Of a stretch of DNA of 64,000 bases, positions 24,972 through 34,301 are shown piece after piece. How positions within the stretch are numbered: the first letter of the stretch is position 1; each line of letters starts with the position of its first letter. The position numbers were made by a program, and so were the translations under genes. The stretch comes from Candidatus Geothrix odensensis (lineage in GTDB: Bacteria; Acidobacteriota; Holophagae; Holophagales; Holophagaceae), in NCBI GenBank assembly GCA_016714685.1, contig JADKCH010000009.1, positions 58,766 to 122,765 on the forward strand, written 5' to 3'. Under the pieces are notes generated by a model. It was not told the origin of the DNA, did not search any database, and was given only the letters and a program-made list of their open reading frames with translations.

Positions 24972-25001
24972 ATGACCGGGGCTTGTGCCTCGTCTTACAA
25001 T
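24972..25001 (+). promoter_or_regulatory. Candidate sigma-70 promoter for the Tricorn-like protease gene
   Basis: -35 ATGACC (24972-24977), 18-base spacer, -10 TACAAT (24996-25001). It lies in the 83-bp gap between divergent xseA and the protease gene, 26 bp before the start codon, which is preceded by GAGGTG. Confidence 0.45.
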
Positions 25002-25027
25002 GCTTTGACCCCCCACGAGGTGATCCG

Positions 25028-28000
25028 ATGCCCGGACGAACCCTGCTCCTTTCCCGGCTGGCCCTGGCCCTTGCGCTGCCTGCGGCGCTGTCGGCCCAGA
25101 CCAAGCTGCTGCGCTACCCCGACCTCCACGGGGACCGGGTGGTGTTCAGCCACGGCAGCGACCTCTGGCTGGCCCCCGCCGCGGGCGGCACGGCCACTCG
25201 CCTCACGGCCCATCCGGGCCAGGAGCTTTTCGCGAAGTTCAGCCCCGACGGGAAGTGGATCGCCTTCACGGGCCAGTACGACGGCGACGAGCAGGTGTAT
25301 GTGATGCCGGCGACGGGTGGCACGCCTCGCCAGCTCACCTTCGACCCGGCCGTGGGACCGATGCCCCCTCGAGGGGGCTACGACCACCAGGTGGTGGGCT
25401 GGACGCCCGATGGCCAGCGGGTGGTGTTCCGGGCCGCCAGCGATGCGGATGGCGTGCTGAGCCGGACGGCCCTCTACACCGTGTCCCTGGAAGGCGGCCT
25501 GCCCGAGAAGCTGCCCATGCCCACGGCGGGGCCCGGCGCCTTCTCGCCGGATGGCAAGCGCCTGGCCTACACGCCGATGTTCCGTGACTTCCGCCACTGG
25601 AAGCGCTACGAGGGTGGCTGGGCCCAGGAACTCTACGTCTTCGACCTGGCCACGAAGCAGCAGAAGAAGGTGGCCGCCAGCAAGCGCACGGAGCGCGATC
25701 CCATGTGGATAGGGGACAAGGTCTATTTCGCCTCCGACCGCGACGGCAAGCTGAACCTGTACTCGGTGGATCCTGCCACCGATGCCGTGAAGCAGCTCAC
25801 CTTCCAGAAGACCTGGGATGTGCGCTGGCCCTCCAGCGACGAGCAGTCCCGGATCGTGTACGAGCTGAACGGCGAACTCCGCATTCTCAGCGTGAAGGAG
25901 GGCAAGGACACTGCCCTGGCCATCACGGTTCCGACCGACGGCGGGGCGTCGCGCCCCTCCCGCATCGCCGTGGAGCGCAACATCGAGGGCTGGGAACTGT
26001 CGCCCAAGGGCGAGCGGGCTCTCTTCGTGGCCCGGGGCGAGGTGTTCACCGTGCCCATCGAGAAGGGGCCGGTGCGCAACCTCACGAACAGCTCCGGTGC
26101 CCATGACCGCCACGCCCGCTGGTCACCGGACGGGAAGAAGGTCGCTTTCATCTCGGACCAGGGCGGCGAGGACCAGCTCTACCTGGTGGACCAGGATGGC
26201 AAGGGCAGGGCGGAGGCTCTCACCGAGGGCCTGGCCCTGCAGCTCAATGCCCCGGTGTGGTCGCCGGACGGCAAGCACATCGCCTTCTCGGACAAGGATG
26301 GCGTGGTCCATGTGGTCGGCCTGGCTGACCGCAAGCGCGTGAAGGCCGCAAAGGACGAGTTCGGTGGGGTGGGCGACCTGGCCTGGTCGCCCGATGGGGC
26401 CTACCTGGCCTTCTCCCTCGGGAACCTGAACGGCACCCGCAGCCTCCAGGTCTGGGGCACGGCAGATCAGAAGCTGCACCGGCTCACGGGCGACCTCTTC
26501 CCCGTGGGCAGCCCGGCCTGGGATCCGGAAGGGAAGGTGCTCTACGCCTTGAGCCGGCGCGACTACGCGCCCCAGATCAGCAACCTCGAGTTCGACTACG
26601 CAGGCAATGCGAACCTCGACATCGTGGCCTACACCCTGCGGAAGGACGTCCCCCATCCTTTCCCGCCTGAGAGCGACGAGGTGAGTCTCGGCGGGGACAA
26701 GAAGGAGGAGGCCACCAAGAAGGCCGAGAAGGGCCCCGTGCCCGTGCGCATTGACTTCGATGGCTTCGAGGCCCGTGGCGTGCGGGTGCCCGTGCCGGCC
26801 GACAACCTGGGCGGCCTGGAGGCGGTGAAGGGCTACCTCCTCTACACCAAGAATGCCCCCTTCGTGTATGGCGAGGCCAACGGCCGGCGCAACGCGGGTG
26901 GCAGCCTCTGGATCTTCGACCTGAAGAAGCGGCAGGAGAGCGAGCTGCTGGGCGGCGTGCAGGGCTGGGCCACCAGCCAGGACGGCACCAAGGTGCTGGC
27001 CCGCACGGGGCAGGGCCCGGCCACCTCGTACCAGCTGGTGGAGGTGAAGCCCAAGGGGGCCGAGAAGAAGACCGTCTCCACCAAGGGGCTGGTGGTGGAC
27101 CGCATTCCCGCCGAGGAGTGGCGCGAAGTCTATGACGAGACGTGGCGGCGCTTCCGCGACTTCTTCTATGTGAAGAACATGCACGGCTACGACTGGAAGG
27201 CTCTGCGCGAGCAGTACCGTCCCTGGCTGCAGCACGTCACCCACCGCACCGACCTCACCTACGTGCTGACCGAGCTCATCTCCGAGCTCAACATCGGCCA
27301 CACCTACACCGAAGGCGGCGACTTCCTGCTGCCTGAGCGCGCGCCCGTGGGCCTGCCCGGGGCCCGGTTCGAACTGGACGCCAAGGCCGGCCGCTACCGG
27401 CTGGCCCGCATCTACCGCGGCCACAACGAGGAACCCAAGTACCGAAGCCCCCTCACGGAACCCGGGGTGGATGCCCGGGAAGGCGACTACCTGCTGGCCA
27501 TTGACGGGCAGGAGCTGAAGGCCGGGGACAATCCCTACCGGATGCTGCGGCACAAGACCTTCACCGTGACGTTCACTCTCAATGACAAACCCTCCCTGGA
27601 AGGCGCCCGCCAGGTGACCTACCGGCCCATCACCAGTGACGCAAGCTTGCGCTACCTGGATTTCGTGCTGCGGTCGAAGGAGACGGTGGACAAGCTCAGT
27701 GGCGGCAAGGTGGGCTACCTCCACATCCCCGACATGGGCGCCCCGGGCCTCTACGAGTTCATCAAGTGGTACTACCCCCAGATCCGCAAAGAGGGCCTGG
27801 TGGTGGACGTCCGCGCCAACGGCGGCGGCAACATCAGCCAGATGATCCTGGGCCGCCTAGGCAAGAGGCTTCTGGGCACCCGCTTCGGCAATGCCGGGCC
27901 GCACCCGACCACCTATCCCTCCACCGTCTTCCACGGGCACATGGTGGCGCTCACCAGCGAAACCAGCGCCAGCGACGGAGACATCTTCCCCTACCACTTC

Positions 28001-28309
28001 CGGTTCGCGGGCCTCGGCCCCCTCATCGGCAAGCGCACCTGGGGCGGCGTCGTGGGCGGGGGGAACATCCCCCTGATTGACGGTGGCAGCGTCTTCGTGC
28101 CCCGTTCTGGCACCAATGCCCCGACCGGCGAGTGGATCATCGAGGGCGAGGGCGTGACCCCCGACATCGAGGTGGAGAACGACCCCATCTCTCTGCTGGC
28201 AGGCCATGACCGCCAGCTGGAACGAGGCGTGCAGGAAGTCCTCAAGCGCATGGCCGAAAAGCCCATGAGCCTGCCGAAGCGTCCCGCCGACCCCGTCAAG
28301 ACGAAGTAG
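25028..28309 (+). CDS. Tricorn-like S41 protease, secreted
   Basis: A 1093-residue protein with a signal peptide (PGRTLLLSRLALALALPAAL). The N-terminal half is a two-part beta-propeller with repeated WSPDGK(K/H) motifs (for example FSPDGKWIAF, WTPDGQRVVF, WSPDGKKVAF, WSPDGKHIAF), the Tricorn/TolB type. From about residue 700 come a C1 linker, a PDZ domain (LLAIDGQELKAGDNPYRML) and the S41 catalytic domain with VDVRANGGGNIS and TSETSASDGDIFPYHFR; the nucleophile is Ser982 (27971-27973), and GKRTWGGVVG follows. It degrades peptides, probably in the periplasm or outside the cell. Glycerate kinase starts one base after its stop, so both share a transcript. Confidence 0.92.
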   Translation: MPGRTLLLSRLALALALPAALSAQTKLLRYPDLHGDRVVFSHGSDLWLAPAAGGTATRLTAHPGQELFAKFSPDGKWIAFTGQYDGDEQVYVMPATGGTPRQLTFDPAVGPMPPRGGYDHQVVGWTPDGQRVVFRAASDADGVLSRTALYTVSLEGGLPEKLPMPTAGPGAFSPDGKRLAYTPMFRDFRHWKRYEGGWAQELYVFDLATKQQKKVAASKRTERDPMWIGDKVYFASDRDGKLNLYSVDPATDAVKQLTFQKTWDVRWPSSDEQSRIVYELNGELRILSVKEGKDTALAITVPTDGGASRPSRIAVERNIEGWELSPKGERALFVARGEVFTVPIEKGPVRNLTNSSGAHDRHARWSPDGKKVAFISDQGGEDQLYLVDQDGKGRAEALTEGLALQLNAPVWSPDGKHIAFSDKDGVVHVVGLADRKRVKAAKDEFGGVGDLAWSPDGAYLAFSLGNLNGTRSLQVWGTADQKLHRLTGDLFPVGSPAWDPEGKVLYALSRRDYAPQISNLEFDYAGNANLDIVAYTLRKDVPHPFPPESDEVSLGGDKKEEATKKAEKGPVPVRIDFDGFEARGVRVPVPADNLGGLEAVKGYLLYTKNAPFVYGEANGRRNAGGSLWIFDLKKRQESELLGGVQGWATSQDGTKVLARTGQGPATSYQLVEVKPKGAEKKTVSTKGLVVDRIPAEEWREVYDETWRRFRDFFYVKNMHGYDWKALREQYRPWLQHVTHRTDLTYVLTELISELNIGHTYTEGGDFLLPERAPVGLPGARFELDAKAGRYRLARIYRGHNEEPKYRSPLTEPGVDAREGDYLLAIDGQELKAGDNPYRMLRHKTFTVTFTLNDKPSLEGARQVTYRPITSDASLRYLDFVLRSKETVDKLSGGKVGYLHIPDMGAPGLYEFIKWYYPQIRKEGLVVDVRANGGGNISQMILGRLGKRLLGTRFGNAGPHPTTYPSTVFHGHMVALTSETSASDGDIFPYHFRFAGLGPLIGKRTWGGVVGGGNIPLIDGGSVFVPRSGTNAPTGEWIIEGEGVTPDIEVENDPISLLAGHDRQLERGVQEVLKRMAEKPMSLPKRPADPVKTK

Positions 28310-28310
28310 C

Positions 28311-29456
28311 ATGCGCATCATCGTGGCTCCGGATTCCTTCAAGGGCAGCCTGTCGGCCCTTGGCGTGGCCGAGGCCATGGCGCGCGGCATCCACGCCGTG
28401 TTCCCCGATGCGGAAGTCCTCAAGGTGCCCATCGCCGATGGCGGCGAGGGCACCGTCGAGGCCCTGGTGGCCGCCACCGGCGGCCGCCTCATGCACACGG
28501 ACGTGCGGGGTCCCCTGGGCGACCCCGTGCGCGCCCACTGGGGCATCTCCGGGGACGGCGCCACCGCCTTCCTGGAGATGGCCTCGGCCTCGGGCCTGCC
28601 CCTGATCTCCAGGGAGCGCCGGGATCCTCGCCGCACCAGCACCTTTGGCACCGGCGAGCTGATGAAGGCCGCCCTGGATGCCGGGCTCCGCAGGCTGGTC
28701 ATCGGCATCGGCGGCAGCGCCACCAATGACGGCGGCACCGGCATGGCCCGGGCCCTGGGCGTTCGCTTCCTCGATGCCGAGGGCCGCGACCTGCCTGAAG
28801 GCGGCGCTGCCCTGGCGCGGCTGGCCCGCGTGGACCTGTCGGGCCTGGATCCCCGCCTGGCCGAGAGCACCCTCCTCGTGGCCTGCGACGTGGACAACCC
28901 GCTCTGCGGCCCCCGCGGCGCCTCCGCCGTCTATGGCCCTCAGAAGGGCGCCACGCCGGACCTGGTGGCCGAGCTCGACACCGCCCTGGCCGTGTTCGCC
29001 ACCATCGCCGCCCAGGCCACGGGTCGCGACATCGCTCATTCGCCAGGCGCGGGCGCGGCGGGCGGGCTTGGGGCCGGCCTGCTGTTCTTCACCCCGGCCC
29101 GCCTGCGGCCCGGCGTGGCCATCGTGCTGGAGACCACGGGCTTCGAGGCCCTGGTCCAGGGCGCGGACCTGGTCCTCACCGGCGAGGGGCGCACGGACTT
29201 CCAGACGGCCATGGGCAAGGCCCCCGTGGGCGTCGCTGCGGCGGCCCGGCGCCACGGCGTGCCCGTGATCTGCCTCTCGGGCGGGCTGGGCGACGGCGCG
29301 GAGGATGTGCTGGCCCACGGCATCGACGCCATCGCCAGCACCGTGCCCCAGCCCATGGCCCTGGAGGCCTGCATGGACCAGGGGGCCGCCCTGGTGGAGG
29401 CCGCGGCCCGGCGGGTCTGCCGGATGCTGAGCGTGGGGATGGCGCTGCGCCGGTAG
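28311..29456 (+). CDS. glxK: Glycerate 2-kinase (GarK/GlxK family)
   Basis: A 381-residue kinase, the standard size for the GarK family. The N-terminus MRIIVAPDSFKGSLSA and ADGGEGTVEAL, then IGIGGSATNDGGTGMARALG and the C-terminal LTGEGRTDFQTAMGKAPVGVA are the family hallmarks. It phosphorylates D-glycerate to 2-phosphoglycerate. A tartronate semialdehyde reductase and a hydroxypyruvate isomerase are encoded 3-5 kb away on the opposite strand, which fits a glycerate route from glyoxylate or hydroxypyruvate. Its start is one base after the protease stop. Confidence 0.92.
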   Translation: MRIIVAPDSFKGSLSALGVAEAMARGIHAVFPDAEVLKVPIADGGEGTVEALVAATGGRLMHTDVRGPLGDPVRAHWGISGDGATAFLEMASASGLPLISRERRDPRRTSTFGTGELMKAALDAGLRRLVIGIGGSATNDGGTGMARALGVRFLDAEGRDLPEGGAALARLARVDLSGLDPRLAESTLLVACDVDNPLCGPRGASAVYGPQKGATPDLVAELDTALAVFATIAAQATGRDIAHSPGAGAAGGLGAGLLFFTPARLRPGVAIVLETTGFEALVQGADLVLTGEGRTDFQTAMGKAPVGVAAAARRHGVPVICLSGGLGDGAEDVLAHGIDAIASTVPQPMALEACMDQGAALVEAAARRVCRMLSVGMALRR

Positions 29457-29462
29457 GTCAGC

Positions 29463-30353
29463 CTACCTGCTGGCTGGAAACGCGGCGCGGACATGCTCCA
29501 GGAAGGCCCTTTCGGTCGTGCCCAGGTGCCGCGCGGGGTTCCACACCAGGTGCGTGGAGATCCGGATCTCCGGTCCCTCCCAGGGGACCGCGACCAGCCT
29601 CCCGGACTGCAGTTCGGCCTCGACGGCCATCCGGGGCAGGGGCGCGATGCCCAGCCCCACCTCCACGCAGCGCTTGATCGTCTCGACGCCCTGGAACTCG
29701 AGGAAGCGGCCCGGGTGGGCGCCAGCGGTGATCAGCTGCCGCTCGAACTGGTTGCGGTAGCTGCAGCCGAGGGCCTTCAGCAGGACGTCCTCCCCGAGGA
29801 GGTCCTGGGCGGAGACCCGCCGTGCGCTGGCGAAGCGGTGCGAAGGCGCCGCCACGATGAGGATCTCCTCGTCCCGGAGCGTTTCCACGGCCAGCGTCTT
29901 GGAGGGGAAGGGCTCCTCCAGGATGAAGGCGAAATCGACCATGCCCTCCAGCACCTGGCGCTTGAAGTCCCGCACGAAGCCGGGAAGGAACTGCAGGTGG
30001 ACCCTCGGGAATGTGTCCTTGAAGGCCTTCAGGACCGGCGGCAGCAGGTAGGTGCAGACAGACTCGGGCGCGGTGAACCGGAGCGTCCCAACCCCCGCCT
30101 CATCCTGCAGCGAGGCCTTGGCCTCATGCGTCAGGGCGAGGATCCGCTCGGCATAGACAAGGAACCGCTCGCCGGGCTCCGTGAGCTCCAGCCGGTTGCC
30201 GACGCGGTTGAAGAGCGACGATCCGAGGTCCTCCTCCAGGCTCTTGATCTGGGCCGTCACGCTCGACTGCGCGTAGCCCAGGGAGCGGGCGGCGTTCGTG
30301 AAGTTGAGGGTGCGGGCGGCGGCGGCGAAGGTCGAGAGGGTGCGGACATCCAT
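29463..30353 (-). CDS. LysR-family transcriptional regulator
   Basis: A 296-residue LysR-type regulator. The winged HTH is N-terminal (MDVRTLSTFAAAARTLNFTNAARSLGYAQSSVTAQIKSLE), and the effector domain begins near residue 90 (GTLRFTAPESVCTYLLPPVLKAFKDTFP). It resembles the CbbR/CysB-like size class; the ligand is unknown. An ATG at 30362 is an alternative start. It is divergent from the malate-synthase homologue, so it probably regulates that gene; an inverted repeat between them (30493-30514) is a candidate site. Confidence 0.88.
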   Translation of the reverse strand: MDVRTLSTFAAAARTLNFTNAARSLGYAQSSVTAQIKSLEEDLGSSLFNRVGNRLELTEPGERFLVYAERILALTHEAKASLQDEAGVGTLRFTAPESVCTYLLPPVLKAFKDTFPRVHLQFLPGFVRDFKRQVLEGMVDFAFILEEPFPSKTLAVETLRDEEILIVAAPSHRFASARRVSAQDLLGEDVLLKALGCSYRNQFERQLITAGAHPGRFLEFQGVETIKRCVEVGLGIAPLPRMAVEAELQSGRLVAVPWEGPEIRISTHLVWNPARHLGTTERAFLEHVRAAFPASR

Positions 30354-30492
30354 GGCAGCCATTGTACCGGGGCCTGCGATGACCCATGGCAAGCTCCCGA
30401 GACGGAGGCATACCGGACCGCCCGATCACTGAATCCGATTCCAGGGATCGAAAAGATTCTCTGGTCTCCCCGGCCCATAGAAGGGAGATTGG

Positions 30493-30514
30493 GTGTCAAG
30501 GCAGCGAATGACAC
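30493..30514. promoter_or_regulatory. Inverted repeat between LysR and malate-synthase genes
   Basis: Perfect 6-bp arms GTGTCA/TGACAC with a 10-base spacer, 50 bp upstream of the downstream start codon. It also contains a T-N11-A pattern as in LysR boxes. Binding is not shown. Confidence 0.4.
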
Positions 30515-30563
30515 ACCCATGAACCTGGGCCGCGGCACACTCCCGGCTCCGTCGGAGGCTACG

Positions 30564-32444
30564 ATGACCACCTCTCTCGAATTCCGCGCGGGGATCCTGG
30601 CCCAGTATCCGGATGTGTTCACGCCGGAGGTGCTCCGTGCCCTGGAGGCGCTGGCCCCCCTCAACGAGCGCCGCCGGGAGCGCATGGCCGCCCGCACCGC
30701 CCTGCGGAAGCGCCGCCACGCGCAGGGCGAGCGCATCGGCTTCCTCGATGCCGAGTCCCTCATTCCCGGCACCCAGATCAAGGTGGCCGATGCGCGAGCC
30801 GGGAACTTCGACGGCGCCGTGATCCCGCCGGACCTCCAGCGCCAGTGGATCCAGGGCACGGGCCCCGCCACCAAGCCCCGCGCCGACGTGCGCTCCGGCA
30901 TCCGCAACGTGGCCTACGCCCTGCTTTCGGGCGCCGATGGCTGGATGTTCGACGGCGAGGACGCCCTGGGCCAGGTGGACACCATGTCCCTGGACAACCA
31001 CCGCAACCTCAAGCTCGCTCTCGCCCGGGATCCACTGTTTCTGGAAGTGGCCGAGGAGGTCTCCCGCGAGATGAACCAGTGGGCCCAGGGCTTCTTCGGC
31101 CGCCCCATCATCGCCGACTGGCGTCAGCAGCTGGACTTCACCACGGTGATCTACCGGGTGCGGGGCCTGCACCTGGATGACCGCCACCTCCGCCTGGACG
31201 GCCACGGCTTCTCGGCCTCCATCGCGGACATGGTGATGTTCGTGGTGAACAACTACCAACGGCTCCAGGCCGCGGGCCGGAGCCTCGTCCTCTACCTGCC
31301 CAAGACCCAGACCGCCGAGGACGCCGCGCTCTTCAACAGCATGATCCTCGCCCTGGAGGCGCACCTGGGCCTGCCCGTGGGCACCATCAAGTGCTACGTG
31401 CTGGTGGAGCAGATCGAGCAGTGCTTCCAGCTCATGGAGATCCGCGCCGCCCTGTCGCCGCATTTCGTGGGCTTCAACACGGGCCGCTGGGACTACATCA
31501 ACAGCGTTTCCGACGCGCTGGCCTGGGACCGCGACTTCGTGAACCCCAACATCCAGGCCATCACCATGACCTACGGCTACATGCGGACCTACGAGGACCG
31601 CGTGCGCCGTGCCATGAACACGCCGGACCGCAACGGCCGCTTCGCCCTGTGGCAGGGCGGCATGGAGCCCAACATCCCCGTGGGCTCCGAGGCCGGTGTT
31701 TCCGCGAGCATGAAGAAGGCCGTGGCCGGCGCCGAGCGCGAGCAGCGCGAAGGCGCCTCGGGCAAGTGGGTGGCCCACTGGAAGATGGTCCACATCGTCC
31801 GCCCCGTCTGGGAGAAGGTGGGCCAGGCCAACCAGGCGGGCCGGGCCTTCCCACCCCTCACCTACACGCCCGAAGACGCCGCGGGCCTCATGCGGCTGGA
31901 GCCCGCCCCGCGCACCATCGCGGGCGCCCGCGACCTGCTGTCGGTAGCCCTGCAGTACGGCAACGCCTTCCTGCGCGGCTTCCAGGCCGCGGCCCTGAAG
32001 CCCGCGGACTTCTTCGGCAACGACGATGTGCTCTACCTCATGGAGGACATGGCCACGGGCGAGATCCGGCTGTCCATCCTGTGGGAGTGGATCCACAAGG
32101 GCGCCACCCTCACCGAGGCCGATGCCGGCACCGGCTGCGCCGCCGGGGATGCCTTCACGCCGGCCCTCTTCGCCCGGTTGCTGGAGGAGGAGTACGCCAA
32201 GCTCCGCCAGGCGGGCAACCGCGACGTCCACGACGACTCCAAGGAGACGACCCTGCCCATCGCCCGCGCCATCGTCCAGACTTACGTGCAGAGCGACCTC
32301 AAGGCCCCCTGGTACGTGGACCTGCTCAACCTCAACCTCGGGGTGGAGAAATTGTCCGAGGCGGAACAGCGCATCGCGCGGTTCCTGGAGGCCTTCGGGA
32401 AGGACGGGACGCGGCTGACGGGGAACCTGGACTTCAACCGCTAA
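30564..32444 (+). CDS. Malate synthase A homologue, divergent at the catalytic base
   Basis: A 626-residue protein that aligns by motif with AceB: RVRGLHLDDRH (RPRGWHL in AceB), YLPKTQTAEDAALFNSM, GTIKCYVLVEQIEQCFQLMEI (with the metal-ligand Glu), and FNTGRWDYINS (with the metal-ligand Asp). The following segment differs: WQGGMEPNIP replaces the GGMAA(F/Q)IP motif, and ASGKWVAH replaces HDGTWIAH, so the Asp that acts as base in malate synthase A is Ser here. It is about 90 residues longer than E. coli AceB. It may have weak or different aldol/Claisen activity. The GGAGG site at 30554-30558 fixes the start. Neighbouring genes concern glyoxylate-related acids. Confidence 0.75.
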   Translation: MTTSLEFRAGILAQYPDVFTPEVLRALEALAPLNERRRERMAARTALRKRRHAQGERIGFLDAESLIPGTQIKVADARAGNFDGAVIPPDLQRQWIQGTGPATKPRADVRSGIRNVAYALLSGADGWMFDGEDALGQVDTMSLDNHRNLKLALARDPLFLEVAEEVSREMNQWAQGFFGRPIIADWRQQLDFTTVIYRVRGLHLDDRHLRLDGHGFSASIADMVMFVVNNYQRLQAAGRSLVLYLPKTQTAEDAALFNSMILALEAHLGLPVGTIKCYVLVEQIEQCFQLMEIRAALSPHFVGFNTGRWDYINSVSDALAWDRDFVNPNIQAITMTYGYMRTYEDRVRRAMNTPDRNGRFALWQGGMEPNIPVGSEAGVSASMKKAVAGAEREQREGASGKWVAHWKMVHIVRPVWEKVGQANQAGRAFPPLTYTPEDAAGLMRLEPAPRTIAGARDLLSVALQYGNAFLRGFQAAALKPADFFGNDDVLYLMEDMATGEIRLSILWEWIHKGATLTEADAGTGCAAGDAFTPALFARLLEEEYAKLRQAGNRDVHDDSKETTLPIARAIVQTYVQSDLKAPWYVDLLNLNLGVEKLSEAEQRIARFLEAFGKDGTRLTGNLDFNR

Positions 32445-32446
32445 AA

Positions 32447-32530
32447 TTCCCCCAAGTCACCAAGGCGCCAGGAATCGAAGGGCTGCTGGCTGCGCACCCT
32501 GGTCTCCTGGTGGTGGGATGGTTCCTTTCC
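32447..32530. repeat. Imperfect palindromic repeat (CACCAAGGCGCCAGG type)
   Basis: Left part CCAAGTCACCAAGGCGCCAGG and right part CCTGGTCTCCTGGTGGTGG can pair with mismatches. It fills the gap between two convergent genes and resembles the tandem CACCAAG-type intergenic repeats of many environmental bacteria. It could serve as a terminator. Confidence 0.45.
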
Positions 32531-32542
32531 CCGCAGGGTCCG

Positions 32543-33445
32543 TCACTTCTCGGTCGTTACCGACTGGCCGATCTCGAAATTCGCCAGTGTCTCCAGCGCC
32601 CGGACCATGGCCGAGTGATCCCAGGCCTTGCCCCCATGGGCCGCGCAGGCGTTGAACAGCTCCTGGGCCGTGGCTGTGTTGGGCAGGGCCACGCCCAGGG
32701 TCCGGGCGGTGGAGAGGGCCAGGTTCAGGTCCTTCTGGTGCAGCTCGATGCGGAAGCCCGGGTCGAAGGTCCGCTTGATCATGCGCTCGCCGTGCACTTC
32801 CAGGATCTTCGATGAGGCGAAGCCGCCCATCAGGGCCGCCCTGACCTTGGCGGGGTCGGCACCGGCCTTGGCGGCGAAGAGCAGGGCTTCGCCCACGGCT
32901 TCGATGGTGAGGGCCACGATGATCTGATTGGCGACCTTGGCCGTCTGCCCGTCGCCGTTCTGGCCCACCAGGGTGATGTTCTTGCCCATTAATTCGAACA
33001 CGGGCCGGACCTGCTCGAAGGTGACATCGGAACCGCCGACCATGATCGAGAGGGTGGCGTTCTTGGCCCCCACCTCGCCGCCAGAGACGGGCGCATCCAG
33101 GTACTGGCAGCCCAGGTCGTTGATCCGCCTCGCGAAGTCCTTGGTGTCGATGGGCGAGATGGAGCTCATGTCGACCACCGTCTTGCCAGGCGTCAGGCCT
33201 TCGGCGATGCCGTTGGCCTCGAACAGGGCCGAACGCACGTGGGGCGTATCTGGCACCATGAGGATGATGAGGTCCGCCTTCTCGGCGACTTCCCTGCCGT
33301 TCGTGCAGGCCTTCCCACCGGCCTCGACCAGGGCCTGGGGCACCGCGGGGATGCTGAACAGGAACACCTCATGGCCGGCCTTGATCAGGTGCCCTGCCAT
33401 GGGCGTGCCCATGATGCCCAGTCCGACAAATCCGATCCTGCTCAT
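32543..33445 (-). CDS. garR: 2-hydroxy-3-oxopropionate (tartronate semialdehyde) reductase
   Basis: A 300-residue member of the beta-hydroxyacid dehydrogenase family. The NAD(P) motif GFVGLGIMGTPMAGHLIKAGH is at the N-terminus, DAPVSGGEVGAKNATLSIMVGG is the substrate-binding signature, and the catalytic Lys is in GQTAKVANQIIVA. It reduces tartronate semialdehyde to glycerate. It shares the strand with hydroxypyruvate isomerase 76 bp upstream; together they resemble the gcl-hyi-glxR set, but no glyoxylate carboligase is in this window. A GGGAGG site supports the start. Confidence 0.92.
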   Translation of the reverse strand: MSRIGFVGLGIMGTPMAGHLIKAGHEVFLFSIPAVPQALVEAGGKACTNGREVAEKADLIILMVPDTPHVRSALFEANGIAEGLTPGKTVVDMSSISPIDTKDFARRINDLGCQYLDAPVSGGEVGAKNATLSIMVGGSDVTFEQVRPVFELMGKNITLVGQNGDGQTAKVANQIIVALTIEAVGEALLFAAKAGADPAKVRAALMGGFASSKILEVHGERMIKRTFDPGFRIELHQKDLNLALSTARTLGVALPNTATAQELFNACAAHGGKAWDHSAMVRALETLANFEIGQSVTTEK

Positions 33446-33521
33446 GGTTCCTCCCGAAAGTTGGATTCTGCTTGTTCGCCCGTGTTCGAAGCCATGGTCC
33501 AGCCCGTGGGGGAACGCTGGG

Positions 33522-34301
33522 CTACCTGCCCAGGACGGTGACCCAGCCCAGGCCCTCGGTCGTCGTGGTGAGGGGCTTGTACTCGCAGCCGATCCAGCCG
33601 TCATAGCCGAGGCGGTCGAGATGGCCGAACAGGAAGGGGTAGTTGATCTCCCCAGTGCCGGGTTCGTGCCGTCCGGGGTTGTCCGCCAGCTGGATGTGGG
33701 CGATGCGGGGCAGGTGCTTCTCCAGCGTGGAAGCCAGCTCGCCTTCCATGCGCTGCATGTGGTAGATGTCGTACTGCAGGTAGACGTTGTCGCTGCCGGT
33801 CGCGGCGAGGACATCCGCGGTCTGCTGCGTGCCGCAAAGGTAGAACCCCGGGATGTCACGGGTATTGATGGCCTCGACCAGCAGGCGGATGCCGGCGGCC
33901 AGCAGGTGGTCGGCGGCGAAACGGAGGTTGGCCACCAGGGTCTCCTGGAGCACGTGGTCCTCCACTCCCACTGGGCGGATGCCCGCCAGGCAGTTGACCT
34001 GGGCGCAGCCGAGGGCTTTGGCGTAATCGATGGCCTTGCCGACCCCCTCCTGGAATTCACCCACGCGATCGGGCAGCACCGCGATGCCCCGCTCACCCCG
34101 GGCCCAGTTGCCGGCGGGGAGGTTGTGCAGCACCTGGACCAGGTCGTGGCGGCCCAGCTGCTCGGCCAACTGCTCCTTCGGGAAGGCGTAGGGGAAGAGA
34201 TACTCCACGCCGCGGAATCCTGCTTTGGCTGCGGCCTCGAAACGGTCGAGGAACTCCAGCTCGTTGAAGAGCATGGTCAGGTTGGCGGCGAATCTCGGCA
34301 T
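33522..34301 (-). CDS. hyi: Hydroxypyruvate isomerase
   Basis: A 259-residue TIM-barrel protein of the Hyi family. Typical stretches are MPRFAANLTMLFNELEFLDRFEAAAKAGFRGVEYLFPY, VLHNLPAGNWARGERGIA, EAINTRDIPGF, LQYDIYHMQRMEG, and the metal-site region HIQLADNPGRHEPGTGEINY. It converts hydroxypyruvate to tartronate semialdehyde, the substrate of the reductase encoded just downstream. An AGGAG site lies 5 bases before the start. The 247 bp upstream to the next gene show no coding region. Confidence 0.93.
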   Translation of the reverse strand: MPRFAANLTMLFNELEFLDRFEAAAKAGFRGVEYLFPYAFPKEQLAEQLGRHDLVQVLHNLPAGNWARGERGIAVLPDRVGEFQEGVGKAIDYAKALGCAQVNCLAGIRPVGVEDHVLQETLVANLRFAADHLLAAGIRLLVEAINTRDIPGFYLCGTQQTADVLAATGSDNVYLQYDIYHMQRMEGELASTLEKHLPRIAHIQLADNPGRHEPGTGEINYPFLFGHLDRLGYDGWIGCEYKPLTTTTEGLGWVTVLGR

